Numbered from the stretch's first letter, positions 37,307 to 46,742 are shown. The stretch: 64,000 nucleotides of DNA from Metarhizobium sp964253915 (GCF_964253915.1 NZ_CAXUSG020000016.1:1-64000), one strand, 5' to 3'. Numbers and translations are program-made. The notes: generated by a model from the sequence alone, not told the origin.

Positions 37307-38425
37307 ATGCGCGTCGGTTGCCCCAAGGAAATCAAGAACCACGAATATCGCGTCGGCCTGACGCCCGGAGCGGTGCGGGAATATGTGGCGCACGGCCACG
37401 ACGTCCTGATCGAAACCAAAGCCGGTGCCGGCATCGGCGCCGATGATGCGGCTTACATCGCCGCCGGTGCGAAGATCGTCGGTTCGGCCAAGGAAATTTT
37501 CGAAAAGTCCGACATGGTCGTCAAGGTCAAGGAGCCGCAGCCCGCCGAATGGGCGCAGCTTCGCGATGGCCAGTTGCTCTACACCTATCTGCACCTTGCT
37601 CCCGATCCGGAACAGACCAAGGGCCTGCTGGCCTCGGGTGTTACCGCCATCGCCTACGAGACCGTTACCGACGAGCGCGGCGGCTTGCCGCTGCTGGCGC
37701 CGATGTCGGAAGTCGCCGGTCGCCTGTCGATCCAGGCCGGTGCGGTGGCGCTGCAGAAGGCCTATGGCGGTCGCGGCATCCTGCTCGGCGGCGTTCCCGG
37801 CGTTCTGCCGGCCAAGGTTGCCGTCATCGGCGGCGGTGTCGTCGGTCTGCACGCCGCGAAGATGGCTGCCGGCCTCGGTGCCGAAGTCACCATCATCGAC
37901 CGTTCGCTGCCGCGACTGCGCCAACTCGATGATATTTTCGCCGGCCGCGTACGCACCCGCTACTCGACGATCGATGCGTTGGAAGACGAGGTTTTCGCCG
38001 CCGATCTGGTTATCGGCGCGGTGCTGATCCCCGGTGCCGCTGCGCCGAAACTGGTGACGCGCGAAATGTTGTCCGGCATGAAGAAGGGTGCCGTCATCGT
38101 CGATGTCGCCATCGACCAGGGCGGTTGCTTCGAGACCTCGCATGCGACGACCCATTCCGAGCCGACCTATGAGGTCGACGGCATCATTCACTATTGTGTC
38201 GCCAACATGCCGGGCGCCGTTCCGATCACCTCGGCGCATGCGCTGAACAATGCGACGCTGCAGCATGGTCTCGCCCTTGCCGATCGCGGCTTGCGGGCAA
38301 TTGCCGAGGACAGGCACCTGCGCAACGGTCTCAACGTCCACAAAGGCCGCGTCACCAACCAGCCGGTTGCGGAAGCATTGGGTTACGAAGCCTATGCGCC
38401 GGAAAGCGTGCTGAACGTAGCGTAA
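37307..38425 (+). CDS. ald: Alanine dehydrogenase
   Basis: The 372-residue enzyme interconverts alanine and pyruvate with NAD. It shows the N-terminal GCPKEIKNHEYRVGLTP, the substrate His in YLHLAPD, the NAD-binding VIGGGVVGLHAAKMAAGLGA, and the normal family length. The ATG at 37307 has GAGGAGG upstream. Confidence 0.95.
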   Translation: MRVGCPKEIKNHEYRVGLTPGAVREYVAHGHDVLIETKAGAGIGADDAAYIAAGAKIVGSAKEIFEKSDMVVKVKEPQPAEWAQLRDGQLLYTYLHLAPDPEQTKGLLASGVTAIAYETVTDERGGLPLLAPMSEVAGRLSIQAGAVALQKAYGGRGILLGGVPGVLPAKVAVIGGGVVGLHAAKMAAGLGAEVTIIDRSLPRLRQLDDIFAGRVRTRYSTIDALEDEVFAADLVIGAVLIPGAAAPKLVTREMLSGMKKGAVIVDVAIDQGGCFETSHATTHSEPTYEVDGIIHYCVANMPGAVPITSAHALNNATLQHGLALADRGLRAIAEDRHLRNGLNVHKGRVTNQPVAEALGYEAYAPESVLNVA

Positions 38426-38452
38426 GTTCTCTCGCGTTAGGTCAATCGAAGG

Positions 38453-38490
38453 AGGCGCCGGCTTCGTCCAAGGGGCCGGCGCCTTCGTTT
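38453..38490 (+). terminator. Probable terminator of ald
   Basis: A 10-bp perfect stem (AGGCGCCGGC with GCCGGCGCCT) follows ald by 27 bases; the tail is TTCGTTT. Confidence 0.65.
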
Positions 38491-38680
38491 GTGGATATGG
38501 CCCCAAAGTTTTCTTCTGTCATTCTGGGCTTGTCCCGAACATCACGGGCAGTGAGGGCTGCTATCGATCCGAAGCGCCAGCGTCGCAAGCCCTGCGGACG
38601 CCATACGGAAGTATCCCATTCTCTCTTGCCAAGCCCGCAAATCGGTGGCTTGCTCGGTCGATATCTGGGAGAGAACGCGC

Positions 38681-39316
38681 ATGTCATTCGAACATTGGAT
38701 TGCCTTCGTGGCCGCATCCGCCATTCTGCTGGCCATTCCCGGCCCGACGATCCTGCTGGTGATTTCTTATGCGTTGAGCCATGGCCGCAAATCGGCGACG
38801 GCGACCGTCGCCGGTGTGGCGCTCGGTGATTTTACCGCCATGACCGCCTCGATGCTTGGCCTCGGTGCCTTGCTTGCCGCGTCCGCTGCTTTGTTCACGG
38901 TGTTGAAATGGGTCGGCGCGGCCTATCTGATCTATCTTGGCATAAAGCTCTGGCGCGCGCCGGTAAGCGATCCCGGTGAAACCAAAGATGCGGAGCCGGC
39001 GAAGGAGCGGCCTTTGCGCATCTTCCTGCACACCTACGTCGTCACGGCGCTGAACCCGAAGAGCATCGTCTTTTTTGTCGCCTTCCTGCCGCAGTTCCTC
39101 GACCTGACGCGTCCGATCGCCATGCAGATGGTCATCTTCGAAACGACCTTCCTCGTGCTCGCCACGCTGAACGCCGCCGCTTATGGCCTGATGGCCTCGA
39201 TGGCGCGGCAGACGATTCGCAAGCCGGCGGTCCAGCGTGTCGTCAATCGCACCGGCGGCTCCCTGATGATCGGCGCCGGCCTGCTTGCGGTCGGCTGGAA
39301 GAAGGCGGCCGCCTGA
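38681..39316 (+). CDS. LysE/RhtB-family amino-acid exporter
   Basis: The 211-residue membrane protein has about six helices and the family motifs at the start (FEHWIAFVAASAILLAIPGPTILLVISYALSHGRK) and TALNPKSIVFFVAFLPQFLD. It probably exports an amino acid or homoserine lactone; the substrate is unknown. The ATG at 38681 has GGGAGAG upstream. Confidence 0.88.
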   Translation: MSFEHWIAFVAASAILLAIPGPTILLVISYALSHGRKSATATVAGVALGDFTAMTASMLGLGALLAASAALFTVLKWVGAAYLIYLGIKLWRAPVSDPGETKDAEPAKERPLRIFLHTYVVTALNPKSIVFFVAFLPQFLDLTRPIAMQMVIFETTFLVLATLNAAAYGLMASMARQTIRKPAVQRVVNRTGGSLMIGAGLLAVGWKKAAA

Positions 39317-39447
39317 GCCGGGGCGAAACAACTGCAAAGGCCTGTGCATTTTTCGACTTCGCCGCAGAAACCCGCTGCATTCTTTGCTAAAGGATCTGCC
39401 GTTGGCTCTGCGGCGAGTCACTGAAAACAGCAAACGAGGAAAATTCA

Positions 39448-40956
39448 TTGCAGGTCGGCATCGATATGGGTGTGGTTTCGGGCGGCGCCAGCGCGAAGCT
39501 TGATATCGAGGAGCTTCTTGCCACCCGCCTTCTGGTCCAGGGCAATTCCGGTTCCGGCAAGTCGCACCTGCTGCGCCGTCTTCTCGAGCAGTCCGCGCCG
39601 TGGGTGCAGCAGGTCGTCATCGACCCGGAAGGCGATTTCGTGACGCTTTCGGACCGGTTCGGGCACGTCGTCGTCGATGGCGAGCGCAGCGAAGCGGAAC
39701 TGACCGGCATCGCCACCCGTATCCGCCAGCATCGCGTCTCCTGCGTGCTGACGTTGGAAGGATTGGAGATCGACCAGCAGATGCGCGCCGCCGCCGCTTT
39801 CCTCAACGGCCTGTTCGATGCCGATCGCGAGTTCTGGTATCCGGTGCTCGTCGTTGTCGACGAGGCGCAGATGTTTGCCCCCTCGGTTGCCGGCGAAGTC
39901 TCCGAAGACGCGCGAAAAATGTCGCTGGGCGCCATGACGAACCTGATGTGTCGTGGCCGCAAACGCGGGCTGGCGGGCGTCATCGCCACGCAGCGACTGG
40001 CAAAACTCGCCAAGAACGTCGCGGCCGAGGCTTCGAATTTCCTGATGGGCCGCACCTTCCTCGATATCGACATGGCACGTGCCGCGGACCTGCTCGGCAT
40101 GGATAGGCGCCAGGCGGAAATGTTCCGCGACCTTAAGCGCGGCAATTTTGTTGCCCTTGGCCCGGCGCTGTCGCGGCGGCCGTTGCCGATCGTCATTGGC
40201 CAGGTGGAAACCTCGGCGCGGTCGTCGAGCCCGAAACTGATGCCGATGCCGGAAGCGCCGGCGGATGTCGAGGACCTGATCTTTACGCCCGACCCCGAAG
40301 AATTCAATCGGCCGATGGTCCGCCGCGCGCCGCCGGCGCCGCGACCGACGACCGATATTCTTGCCGAGCTTTCCCGCTCGGCACCGGCCGCCGTCGCCAT
40401 GACGGAGCCGAAGGCCAGTGTGCCTGACATCTCCGAAGAGGAGAAGGAAACGCGGCTTGTCGCCGTGCTCTCGGAAATTCTCGGCGATCCCGAGGCTGCC
40501 TTCCGCTCCGATGCCGTTCTGTATCAGGAGTTTCTGGTTCGCGCCCGCATGCGCCGGATCACGGGTGCGCCGATGCCGCTCCCGGAGTTTCGCCGGCGCG
40601 TGGCCATCACGCGCTCCGGCGTCGACGAGGAGACTGCTGCCGGCGAATCCTGGGCCGGTGCCCTGGATCTCTGCGCACGCGTTTCCGAAGACCTGCAGGG
40701 CGTCTTCCTGCTTCTGGCCTGTGCGGCGATCAGGAACGAGGCCTGCCCATCGGATGCCCGCCTTGCCCGCGCCTACGGCACGCATTCCGCCCGCCGCGCC
40801 CGGCGGCTTCTCGGTTATTTCGAGGAGCAGGGCGTCGTCGTCGTCCACACGGATTTTTCCGGCAAGCGCATCGTTGCCTTCCCGGATATCGGAGCGGAGA
40901 CGTCGCCCGGGGATGCCAATGCGCCGGACGAGCCGGGGCAATTGGCGGCGGAGTAG
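39448..40956 (+). CDS. HerA-like P-loop ATPase
   Basis: The 502-residue protein is a HerA/FtsK-superfamily ATPase without a membrane segment. The Walker A motif GNSGSGKS is at residues 32-39, Walker B is VLVVVDEAQMF, and an arginine/glutamine-rich sensor follows at IATQRLAK. A proline-rich linker leads to a C-terminal region (about 340-480) that looks winged-helix-like. HerA proteins pump or remodel DNA with NurA nucleases, but no nuclease lies here. It starts at TTG (39448) with GAGGA upstream. Similar stand-alone proteins in rhizobia have unknown roles. Confidence 0.75.
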   Translation: MQVGIDMGVVSGGASAKLDIEELLATRLLVQGNSGSGKSHLLRRLLEQSAPWVQQVVIDPEGDFVTLSDRFGHVVVDGERSEAELTGIATRIRQHRVSCVLTLEGLEIDQQMRAAAAFLNGLFDADREFWYPVLVVVDEAQMFAPSVAGEVSEDARKMSLGAMTNLMCRGRKRGLAGVIATQRLAKLAKNVAAEASNFLMGRTFLDIDMARAADLLGMDRRQAEMFRDLKRGNFVALGPALSRRPLPIVIGQVETSARSSSPKLMPMPEAPADVEDLIFTPDPEEFNRPMVRRAPPAPRPTTDILAELSRSAPAAVAMTEPKASVPDISEEEKETRLVAVLSEILGDPEAAFRSDAVLYQEFLVRARMRRITGAPMPLPEFRRRVAITRSGVDEETAAGESWAGALDLCARVSEDLQGVFLLLACAAIRNEACPSDARLARAYGTHSARRARRLLGYFEEQGVVVVHTDFSGKRIVAFPDIGAETSPGDANAPDEPGQLAAE

Positions 40957-40959
40957 CGG

Positions 40960-41394
40960 CTAGGTTTCGATGACGTGCAGTGCCTCGTGACCGCCGATGA
41001 CGGCATTTGCATTGATGCGGCGGTCGAAGGTGGCGAGCTTGCCGTTCTTGAAGCGTGCGAGGCCAAGTAGATAAATGTCCGTTATCGCGCCCGGCTTGCG
41101 GATCTCTTCGATATCGAAAATCGCTGGATCCAGTAGGCTGATGTCATCGCCCCAAAAGCGATGCTCCGTCATCTGGCGCATGTAGTTGAAAAGAGCGGCG
41201 ATTTCGACCGGCTTTCCCGCCCAATTGGGATAGCGCGGATTGGACATGATCCGCAGCAGGCCGTTTTCGGTAAGTGGGCAACTCGCCCAATCCTTTCCTC
41301 CGACGGTTGAGAACCAGTTGAATGCCGGAGGGTGGTGGATGTGGCTCGAGTCGAGGAGAGGAATCAGAATGTTGACGTCGAGCAGATAGGTCAC
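40960..41394 (-). CDS. vapC: VapC-type PIN-domain toxin
   Basis: The 144-residue PIN protein has the acidic catalytic residues in LLDVNIL (first Asp), the Glu in LTENGLLR, and Asp in ITDIYLLGLA and TFDRRI. It is a predicted RNase of a type II toxin-antitoxin pair. Its start overlaps the antitoxin stop by four bases. Confidence 0.88.
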   Translation of the reverse strand: MTYLLDVNILIPLLDSSHIHHPPAFNWFSTVGGKDWASCPLTENGLLRIMSNPRYPNWAGKPVEIAALFNYMRQMTEHRFWGDDISLLDPAIFDIEEIRKPGAITDIYLLGLARFKNGKLATFDRRINANAVIGGHEALHVIET

Positions 41395-41618
41395 GGATAT
41401 TCGTCGCGTAGGGCGTTGACGATTTCCGGCGTCACCGGCGTGTTGCCGGGTTTACTGAGGATAACAGGCACACCGTTCCGGACGACGATCAGCGGCGCGT
41501 TTTTCAGGCCGTTTCGCGCGATTTCGGTCATGACTTCGTCGAGGGTACGATTCTGCTTTTTGGCAATCGCCTCGGCTGCTTCCAGCACATCGTCATCGAT
41601 CTTCAGAGTTGTCTGCAT
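41391..41618 (-). CDS. vapB: VapB-like antitoxin
   Basis: The 75-residue protein has a ribbon-helix-helix-like N-terminus (TTLKIDDDVLEAAEAIAKKQNRTLDEVMTEIARNGL) and a C-terminal segment likely to bind the toxin. The ATG at 41618 gives the family start. It is translationally coupled to vapC. Confidence 0.82.
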   Translation of the reverse strand: MQTTLKIDDDVLEAAEAIAKKQNRTLDEVMTEIARNGLKNAPLIVVRNGVPVILSKPGNTPVTPEIVNALRDEYP

Positions 41619-41681
41619 CGCTTTTCTCCAGCGTTGTTCTGAATATAGGCACATTTTCGCGACTTCTCAATGTGGACGCTG

Positions 41682-41710
41682 CTTGACATTCCCATGACAC
41701 CGGCCTAAAG
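41682..41710 (+). promoter_or_regulatory. Predicted promoter of rpsD
   Basis: CTTGAC (41682-41687), a 17-base spacer and CTAAAG (41705-41710) fit the rhizobial consensus. The untranslated leader would be about 165 bases and carries a hairpin CACCGG...CCGGTG (41721-41742). Confidence 0.6.
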
Positions 41711-41883
41711 ACCCCGCCAGCACCGGGCAGCAATGTCCGGTGTTTCATTTGACATGTCCCGTGGCCTTTCCGTTCGCGAATGTGAGAGGCCTGTCAGAAC
41801 TTCCAAAACGAGGTTCAAAGGAGGGCGTGTTTCCTTGATCCGTGCCGGCAACGGTGCGGTGTAACGTTCTGAAAGGAAATGCG

Positions 41884-42501
41884 ATGAGCAAGCGCGAATC
41901 GTCCAAGTACAAAATTGACCGCCGTATGGGCGAAAACATCTGGGGTCGTCCGAAGTCCCCGGTTAACCGCCGCGAATACGGCCCGGGCCAGCACGGCCAG
42001 CGCCGCAAGGGCAAGCTTTCGGACTTCGGCGTGCAGCTGCGCGCCAAGCAGAAGCTGAAGGGCTATTACGGCGACATCCGCGAAAAGCAGTTCCGCGCCA
42101 CCTACGACGAAGCCAACCGTCGCAAGGGTGACACCTCGGAAAACCTGATCGGCCTGCTCGAGTCGCGTCTCGACGCGATCGTGTACCGCGCCAAGTTCGT
42201 TCCGACGGTCTTTGCTGCCCGTCAGTTCGTCAACCATGGCCACGTCACCGTCAACGGCGTTCGCGTCAACATCGGTTCCTACCGTTGCAAGGTCGGCGAT
42301 GTCATCGAAGTTCGCCAGAAGTCCAAGCAGCTCGTTTCGGTTCTCGAAGCCGTTGCCCTGACCGAGCGTGACGTTCCGGATTACGTCGAAGTCGACCACA
42401 ACAAGATGGTTGCGACCTTCGCCCGCGTTCCGACCCTGTCCGACGTTCCGTACCCGGTCGTCATGGAACCGCACCTGGTCGTCGAATTCTATTCGCGTTA
42501 A
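41884..42501 (+). CDS. rpsD: Ribosomal protein S4
   Basis: The 205-residue small-subunit protein has the S4 N-terminal domain and the S4 RNA-binding motif (RLDAIVYRAKFVPTVFAARQFVNHGHVTVNG). The ATG at 41884 follows AAAGGAAA. It stands alone here, separate from other ribosomal genes, as is usual in rhizobia. Confidence 0.98.
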   Translation: MSKRESSKYKIDRRMGENIWGRPKSPVNRREYGPGQHGQRRKGKLSDFGVQLRAKQKLKGYYGDIREKQFRATYDEANRRKGDTSENLIGLLESRLDAIVYRAKFVPTVFAARQFVNHGHVTVNGVRVNIGSYRCKVGDVIEVRQKSKQLVSVLEAVALTERDVPDYVEVDHNKMVATFARVPTLSDVPYPVVMEPHLVVEFYSR

Positions 42502-42530
42502 TTTTCGCGAATCGGTATTCAAGATTTGGA

Positions 42531-42556
42531 AAGCCGCTCTTCGGGGCGGCTTTTTT
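42531..42556 (+). terminator. Intrinsic terminator of rpsD
   Basis: The arms AAGCCGCTC and GGGCGGCTT (one wobble) with a TTCG-type loop are followed by six T, ending 20 bases before glsA. Confidence 0.85.
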
Positions 42557-42576
42557 ATTGACGAGAGGGAGCGCGG

Positions 42577-43506
42577 ATGCCGGATTTGCAGACCATCGTT
42601 GAAGACATTCACCAGGCACTTCTGCCGCGGCTCGGCGAAGGCGCCGTCGCCGATTACATTCCGCAGCTTGCGAAGATAAACCCGAAGCAACTGGGCATCG
42701 CCGTGGCCACCACCGGCGGAGAACTGCACCTGGCCGGCGATGCCGCCACGCCGTTCTCGATCCAGAGCATTTCCAAGGTGTTCATGCTGACGCTGGCGCT
42801 CGGCAAGGTGGGCGAGGGCATCTGGAAACGGGTCGGCCGCGAACCGTCCGGATCGCCGTTCAACTCCATCGTCCAGCTTGAGCGCGAAAACGGCATCCCG
42901 CGCAATCCCTTCATCAATGCCGGCGCGATTGCCGTCACCGATACCGTTCTGGCCGGTCACCAGCCGCGCGAGGCGATCGGCGAACTGCTGCGGTTCGTCC
43001 GATACTTGGCAGACGACGACACGGTATCCATCGACGATGCTGTCGCCCGCTCAGAGACGCAGACGGGGTTCCGCAATTTTGCGCTTGCCAACTTCATGCG
43101 CTCCTTCGGCAATATCGATCACCCGGTCGAGCATGTGCTCGGCGTCTATTTCCATCAATGCGCCCTGTCGATGACCTGCGCACAGCTCGCCCGCGCTGGC
43201 TTGTTTCTTGCCGCCCGCGGCGCCAATCCGCTGACGGGGCACACGGTGGTGTCCGCCAAGCGGGCGCGGCGCATCAACGCGCTGATGCTGATGTGCGGCC
43301 ACTATGACGGCTCCGGCGAATTTGCCTATCGCGTTGGCCTGCCGGGCAAGAGTGGTGTCGGTGGTGGTATCCTCTGCGTTGCTCCCGGTGTTGCCTCGGT
43401 CGCCGTCTGGTCGCCGGGCCTGAACAAGGTCGGCAATTCGCTGCTCGGCTCGGAGGCGCTGGAAATGCTGGCGGCGCGCACCGGCTGGTCGGTTTTCGAC
43501 ATGTGA
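42577..43506 (+). CDS. glsA: Glutaminase
   Basis: The 309-residue enzyme hydrolyses glutamine to glutamate and ammonia. It has the serine-beta-lactamase-like fold with the catalytic Ser-X-X-Lys in SISKVF, and the family stretches NPFINAGAI and GLPGKSGVGGGI. The length fits. The ATG at 42577 is the natural start. Confidence 0.93.
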   Translation: MPDLQTIVEDIHQALLPRLGEGAVADYIPQLAKINPKQLGIAVATTGGELHLAGDAATPFSIQSISKVFMLTLALGKVGEGIWKRVGREPSGSPFNSIVQLERENGIPRNPFINAGAIAVTDTVLAGHQPREAIGELLRFVRYLADDDTVSIDDAVARSETQTGFRNFALANFMRSFGNIDHPVEHVLGVYFHQCALSMTCAQLARAGLFLAARGANPLTGHTVVSAKRARRINALMLMCGHYDGSGEFAYRVGLPGKSGVGGGILCVAPGVASVAVWSPGLNKVGNSLLGSEALEMLAARTGWSVFDM

Positions 43507-43622
43507 ACCGCCGGTAGCGCGGCAAAGCGCGCTGCAAGGCAAAAACACCTTGATCTTGCGGTCCATAGCGGGCATTGCCTTTGCGCATCAGCCCGCAACG
43601 GTTTTGTCCGGAACGAGACGCC

Positions 43623-44513
43623 ATGAACATCGCCATACCGGTCATCGACGAGCCGGATATTGCGGACGAGGCAGCCGAAGGCGGCGCCCATCCGCTGTTT
43701 GCCGAGGCCCCCCGCTCGGTGTCCTTCAACAAGCTGCGCAAGCGCCTGCTGCGACAGGCCCGCCAGTCCATCGAAGATTTCGGCATGCTGAAGGGCCAGA
43801 AGCGCTGGCTCGTCGGTGTTTCCGGCGGCAAGGACAGTTATGGCTTGCTGGCGCTGCTGCTCGACCTGAAATGGCGCGGGCTTCTGCCGGTCGACCTCAT
43901 CGCCTGCAACCTCGACCAGGGTCAGCCGAATTTCCCCAAACATATCCTGCCGGAATACCTGACCAGCATCGGCGTGCCGCACCGCATCGAATATCGCGAC
44001 ACTTATTCGATCGTGAAGGAAAAGGTGCCGGCAGGCGCCACCTACTGTTCGCTCTGTTCCAGGCTGCGTCGCGGCAACCTCTATCGCATCGCCCGCGAAG
44101 AGGGATGCGATGCGCTGGTCCTCGGCCATCACCGCGAGGACATCCTCGAAACCTTCTTCATGAACTTCTTCCATGGCGGAAGGCTCGCCGGCATGCCCGC
44201 CAAGCTCTTGAACGACGAGGGCGACCTGATGGTGCTGCGTCCGCTCGCTTATGCGGCGGAGGACGACCTTGCCAAGTTTGCGGCGGCCATGCAGTTCCCG
44301 ATCATTCCCTGCGACCTCTGCGGCTCGCAGGACGGCCTGCAGCGCAATGCCATGAAGGCGATGCTTGCCGATATCGAAACGCGCATGCCGGGCCGCAAGG
44401 ATACGATGCTGCGTGCACTCGCGCATGTGAACCCTTCGCACCTGCTCGATCCGAAACTCTTCGATTTTTCCAGTCTGATGTCCGTTGAGAGGAATGTATC
44501 CGATGACCGTTGA
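43623..44513 (+). CDS. ttcA: tRNA 2-thiocytidine synthase TtcA
   Basis: The 296-residue enzyme thiolates cytidine 32 in tRNA. It has the PP-loop SGGKDS and two CxxC pairs (CSLCSR and CDLCGS) for an iron-sulfur cluster. The ATG at 43623 is chosen over one 16 codons upstream, which overlaps non-conserved sequence. Its end overlaps the next gene. Confidence 0.93.
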   Translation: MNIAIPVIDEPDIADEAAEGGAHPLFAEAPRSVSFNKLRKRLLRQARQSIEDFGMLKGQKRWLVGVSGGKDSYGLLALLLDLKWRGLLPVDLIACNLDQGQPNFPKHILPEYLTSIGVPHRIEYRDTYSIVKEKVPAGATYCSLCSRLRRGNLYRIAREEGCDALVLGHHREDILETFFMNFFHGGRLAGMPAKLLNDEGDLMVLRPLAYAAEDDLAKFAAAMQFPIIPCDLCGSQDGLQRNAMKAMLADIETRMPGRKDTMLRALAHVNPSHLLDPKLFDFSSLMSVERNVSDDR

Positions 44514-45327
44514 TGTGACTGCGCTTGCCGATCTGCTGCGTCGTGCGGCGAAAGCCGAAATCATGCCGCGCTTCCGGCGGTTGGGTGACGGCGATGTCCG
44601 CACCAAGACCGACGCCACCGACCTCGTCACCGAGGCGGATGAATCGGCAGAGCGGATGATGCGTGCCGAACTGGCGAAGACGCTGCCGAACGCCGTCTTC
44701 ATCGGCGAGGAGTCCGTCGCCAGCGATCCGGACCTGCTCTACAAGCTGCCGGATGCGGAACTGGCGATCGTTGTCGATCCTGTTGACGGCACCTTCAATT
44801 TTGCCGCCGGCGTGCCGGCCTTCGGCGTCATGGCGTCCGTCGTCTGGAAGGGCGAGACGGTTGCCGGCATCATCTACGATCCGATGGGCGACGACTGGGT
44901 CATGGCGGAAAAGGGCGCTGGCGCCTGGCTGCGCCGACCCGAGGACAGCAATGCGCTGCGGTTGAAGGTCGCTGATCCTGTCGGGCTCGAGCATATGGTC
45001 GGCATGGCATCGACCGGCTACCTGGAGAAGAACGTGCGCGCCGAAGTGATGCACAGCCTTGCCAAGGTACGTTATGCCGCCAGCTATCGCTGCGCTGCTC
45101 ACGAATACCGCGCTTTTGCCGGTGGCCACGTGCATTTCGTCATGTACAACAAGCTGATGCCCTGGGACCATCTGGCCGGCACGCTGATCTCGCAGGAGGC
45201 CGGCGCGTATGCTGCACGTCTCGACGGCTCGCCCTATCTTCCCAAGCATGTCGATGGCGGCCTGCTTCTGGCAACCGACAAGGAATCGTGGCAGCGCCTC
45301 AAGACCGAGGTTTTCGCCGCTATCTGA
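44503..45327 (+). CDS. Inositol-monophosphatase-family phosphatase
   Basis: The 274-residue product has the metal motifs of the IMPase family: GEES, DPVDGTFNF and WDHLAG. Substrate uncertain (inositol phosphate, histidinol phosphate or similar). It overlaps ttcA by 11 bases and so is probably translated with it. The ATG at 44503 follows GAGAGG. Confidence 0.88.
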   Translation: MTVDVTALADLLRRAAKAEIMPRFRRLGDGDVRTKTDATDLVTEADESAERMMRAELAKTLPNAVFIGEESVASDPDLLYKLPDAELAIVVDPVDGTFNFAAGVPAFGVMASVVWKGETVAGIIYDPMGDDWVMAEKGAGAWLRRPEDSNALRLKVADPVGLEHMVGMASTGYLEKNVRAEVMHSLAKVRYAASYRCAAHEYRAFAGGHVHFVMYNKLMPWDHLAGTLISQEAGAYAARLDGSPYLPKHVDGGLLLATDKESWQRLKTEVFAAI

Positions 45328-45347
45328 CGGATCGGCACACCACAATG

Positions 45348-45383
45348 AAAAAGGCGCGGAACTTGCCGGTTCCGCGCCTTTTT
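45348..45383. terminator. Bidirectional terminator
   Basis: A stem of at least 13 bp (AAAGGCGCGGAAC with GTTCCGCGCCTTT, loop TTGCCG) has A and T runs on both sides and separates convergent genes. Confidence 0.85.
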
Positions 45384-45404
45384 GTTTGTCCAATAACTGC
45401 CTGA

Positions 45405-46652
45405 TCAGACACGCGGATTGTGTGGGTGGAAGAGCTGCCCCTTCTCGCCGATCAGCACGAAGATCAGACCAACGATCGAGACGCTGAAGAAGCCGGCCAC
45501 CATCGGCAACGCGGTGCCGTCGAAGGCCTGACCGATAGCCGCACCGATGGCGGCGCCGCCCACCGTGCTCATGAAGCCGAGCACGGAGGATGCGGTACCG
45601 GCTACATGGCCGAGCGGTTCCATGGCAAGCGAATTGAAGTTCGAGCCGATCCAGCCGAACTGGAACATCGCCAGGCCGAAGAAGCTGAGGAACAGCAGGA
45701 ACGGCATGGGCTGCGGTCCGAACAACTGCACCAGCAGCCACAGGAAGGTGATGGCGATGAATCCCAGCAGCGAGGCATGCGACAGCCGGCGCATGCCGAA
45801 ACGCCCGACCAGCCGGGAATTAAGGAAGGACGCGAAGGACATGAACAGCGCCACGGCGGCGAAGGCGACCGGGAACAGCACGCCCAGACCGTAGATGCCG
45901 ACATAGATCTGCTGCGCCGAGTTGATAAACCCGAAGAGTGCGCCAAAAATGAAGGTGCTGGCGATGGTGTAACAGAGGGCAACACGGGTCGTCAGCACGA
46001 TGCGGAAGCCACCGAGCACCGATGAGAAGGTGAAGGGGCGGACATCGGCGGGGTTCAGCGTCTCCGGCAGGCGCAGGTACATCCAGGTGGTGACGATCAT
46101 TCCTGCGACAGCGATGAACAGGAAGATGAGGTGCCAGTTGCCGACCAGCATCACCGTCTGGCCGATGCCGGGGGCGATGACCGGAACGACCATGAACACC
46201 ATCATGATCAACGACATGGCTTCCGCCATGCGCCGGCCGCCGAAGACGTCGCGGACGATCGACACGGTAATGACGCGGGTCGCGGCAGAGCCGACACCCT
46301 GGATGAAGCGCAGGGCGAGCATCAGCCCAAAGGACGGCACGGCGACGATGGCAAGGGCGGAAACGATGTAGATGATCAGGCCGATCAGCATCGGCAGGCG
46401 GCGACCGAACCGGTCGGACAGCGGCCCGTAAAACAGCTGTGCGATACCGAATCCGATGAGGTAGGCCGAAACGACATATTGCCGATGGTTCTCGTTCTCG
46501 ACGCCGAGGCTGGCGCCGATCTCCTGAAGCCCAGGCAGCATGATGTCGATGGCAAGCGCATTCAACGCCATCAGGAACGCCATCATGACGATGAATTCGA
46601 CTTTACCCATGCCCTTGAGCTGGGCGGGCATGGTTTCCGATGGAGATGTCAC
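45405..46652 (-). CDS. MFS exporter of the Bcr/CflA type
   Basis: The 415-residue membrane protein has about twelve helices and the MFS signature GPLSDRFGRRLPMLIG after helix 2. Best match by eye is the Bcr/CflA multidrug-efflux group (Bcr, bicyclomycin resistance); the substrate is unknown. The start is GTG at 46652; an ATG seven codons later is possible. Confidence 0.85.
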   Translation of the reverse strand: MTSPSETMPAQLKGMGKVEFIVMMAFLMALNALAIDIMLPGLQEIGASLGVENENHRQYVVSAYLIGFGIAQLFYGPLSDRFGRRLPMLIGLIIYIVSALAIVAVPSFGLMLALRFIQGVGSAATRVITVSIVRDVFGGRRMAEAMSLIMMVFMVVPVIAPGIGQTVMLVGNWHLIFLFIAVAGMIVTTWMYLRLPETLNPADVRPFTFSSVLGGFRIVLTTRVALCYTIASTFIFGALFGFINSAQQIYVGIYGLGVLFPVAFAAVALFMSFASFLNSRLVGRFGMRRLSHASLLGFIAITFLWLLVQLFGPQPMPFLLFLSFFGLAMFQFGWIGSNFNSLAMEPLGHVAGTASSVLGFMSTVGGAAIGAAIGQAFDGTALPMVAGFFSVSIVGLIFVLIGEKGQLFHPHNPRV

Positions 46653-46676
46653 GATGGATATTCCCGAATAAAAGGT

Positions 46677-46702
46677 AAGGCGCCGTTATTATCCGGCGCC
46701 TT
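46677..46702 (-). terminator. Probable terminator of grxD
   Basis: The arms AAGGCGCCG and CGGCGCCTT, read on the minus strand, follow grxD and are succeeded by a TTTTATT tract. Confidence 0.5.
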
Positions 46703-46742
46703 TGCAAAATTCCAATGAAAATTCGGAATGAGTCCGATGATA

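Noticed and set aside
36689..38506. 605-codon extension of the Lrp-type gene over ald
   Set aside because: Only the last 153 codons match Lrp; the rest is antisense to ald.
39445..40941. 498-codon minus-strand frame over the HerA-like gene
   Set aside because: Antisense shadow of a gene with clear Walker motifs on the plus strand.
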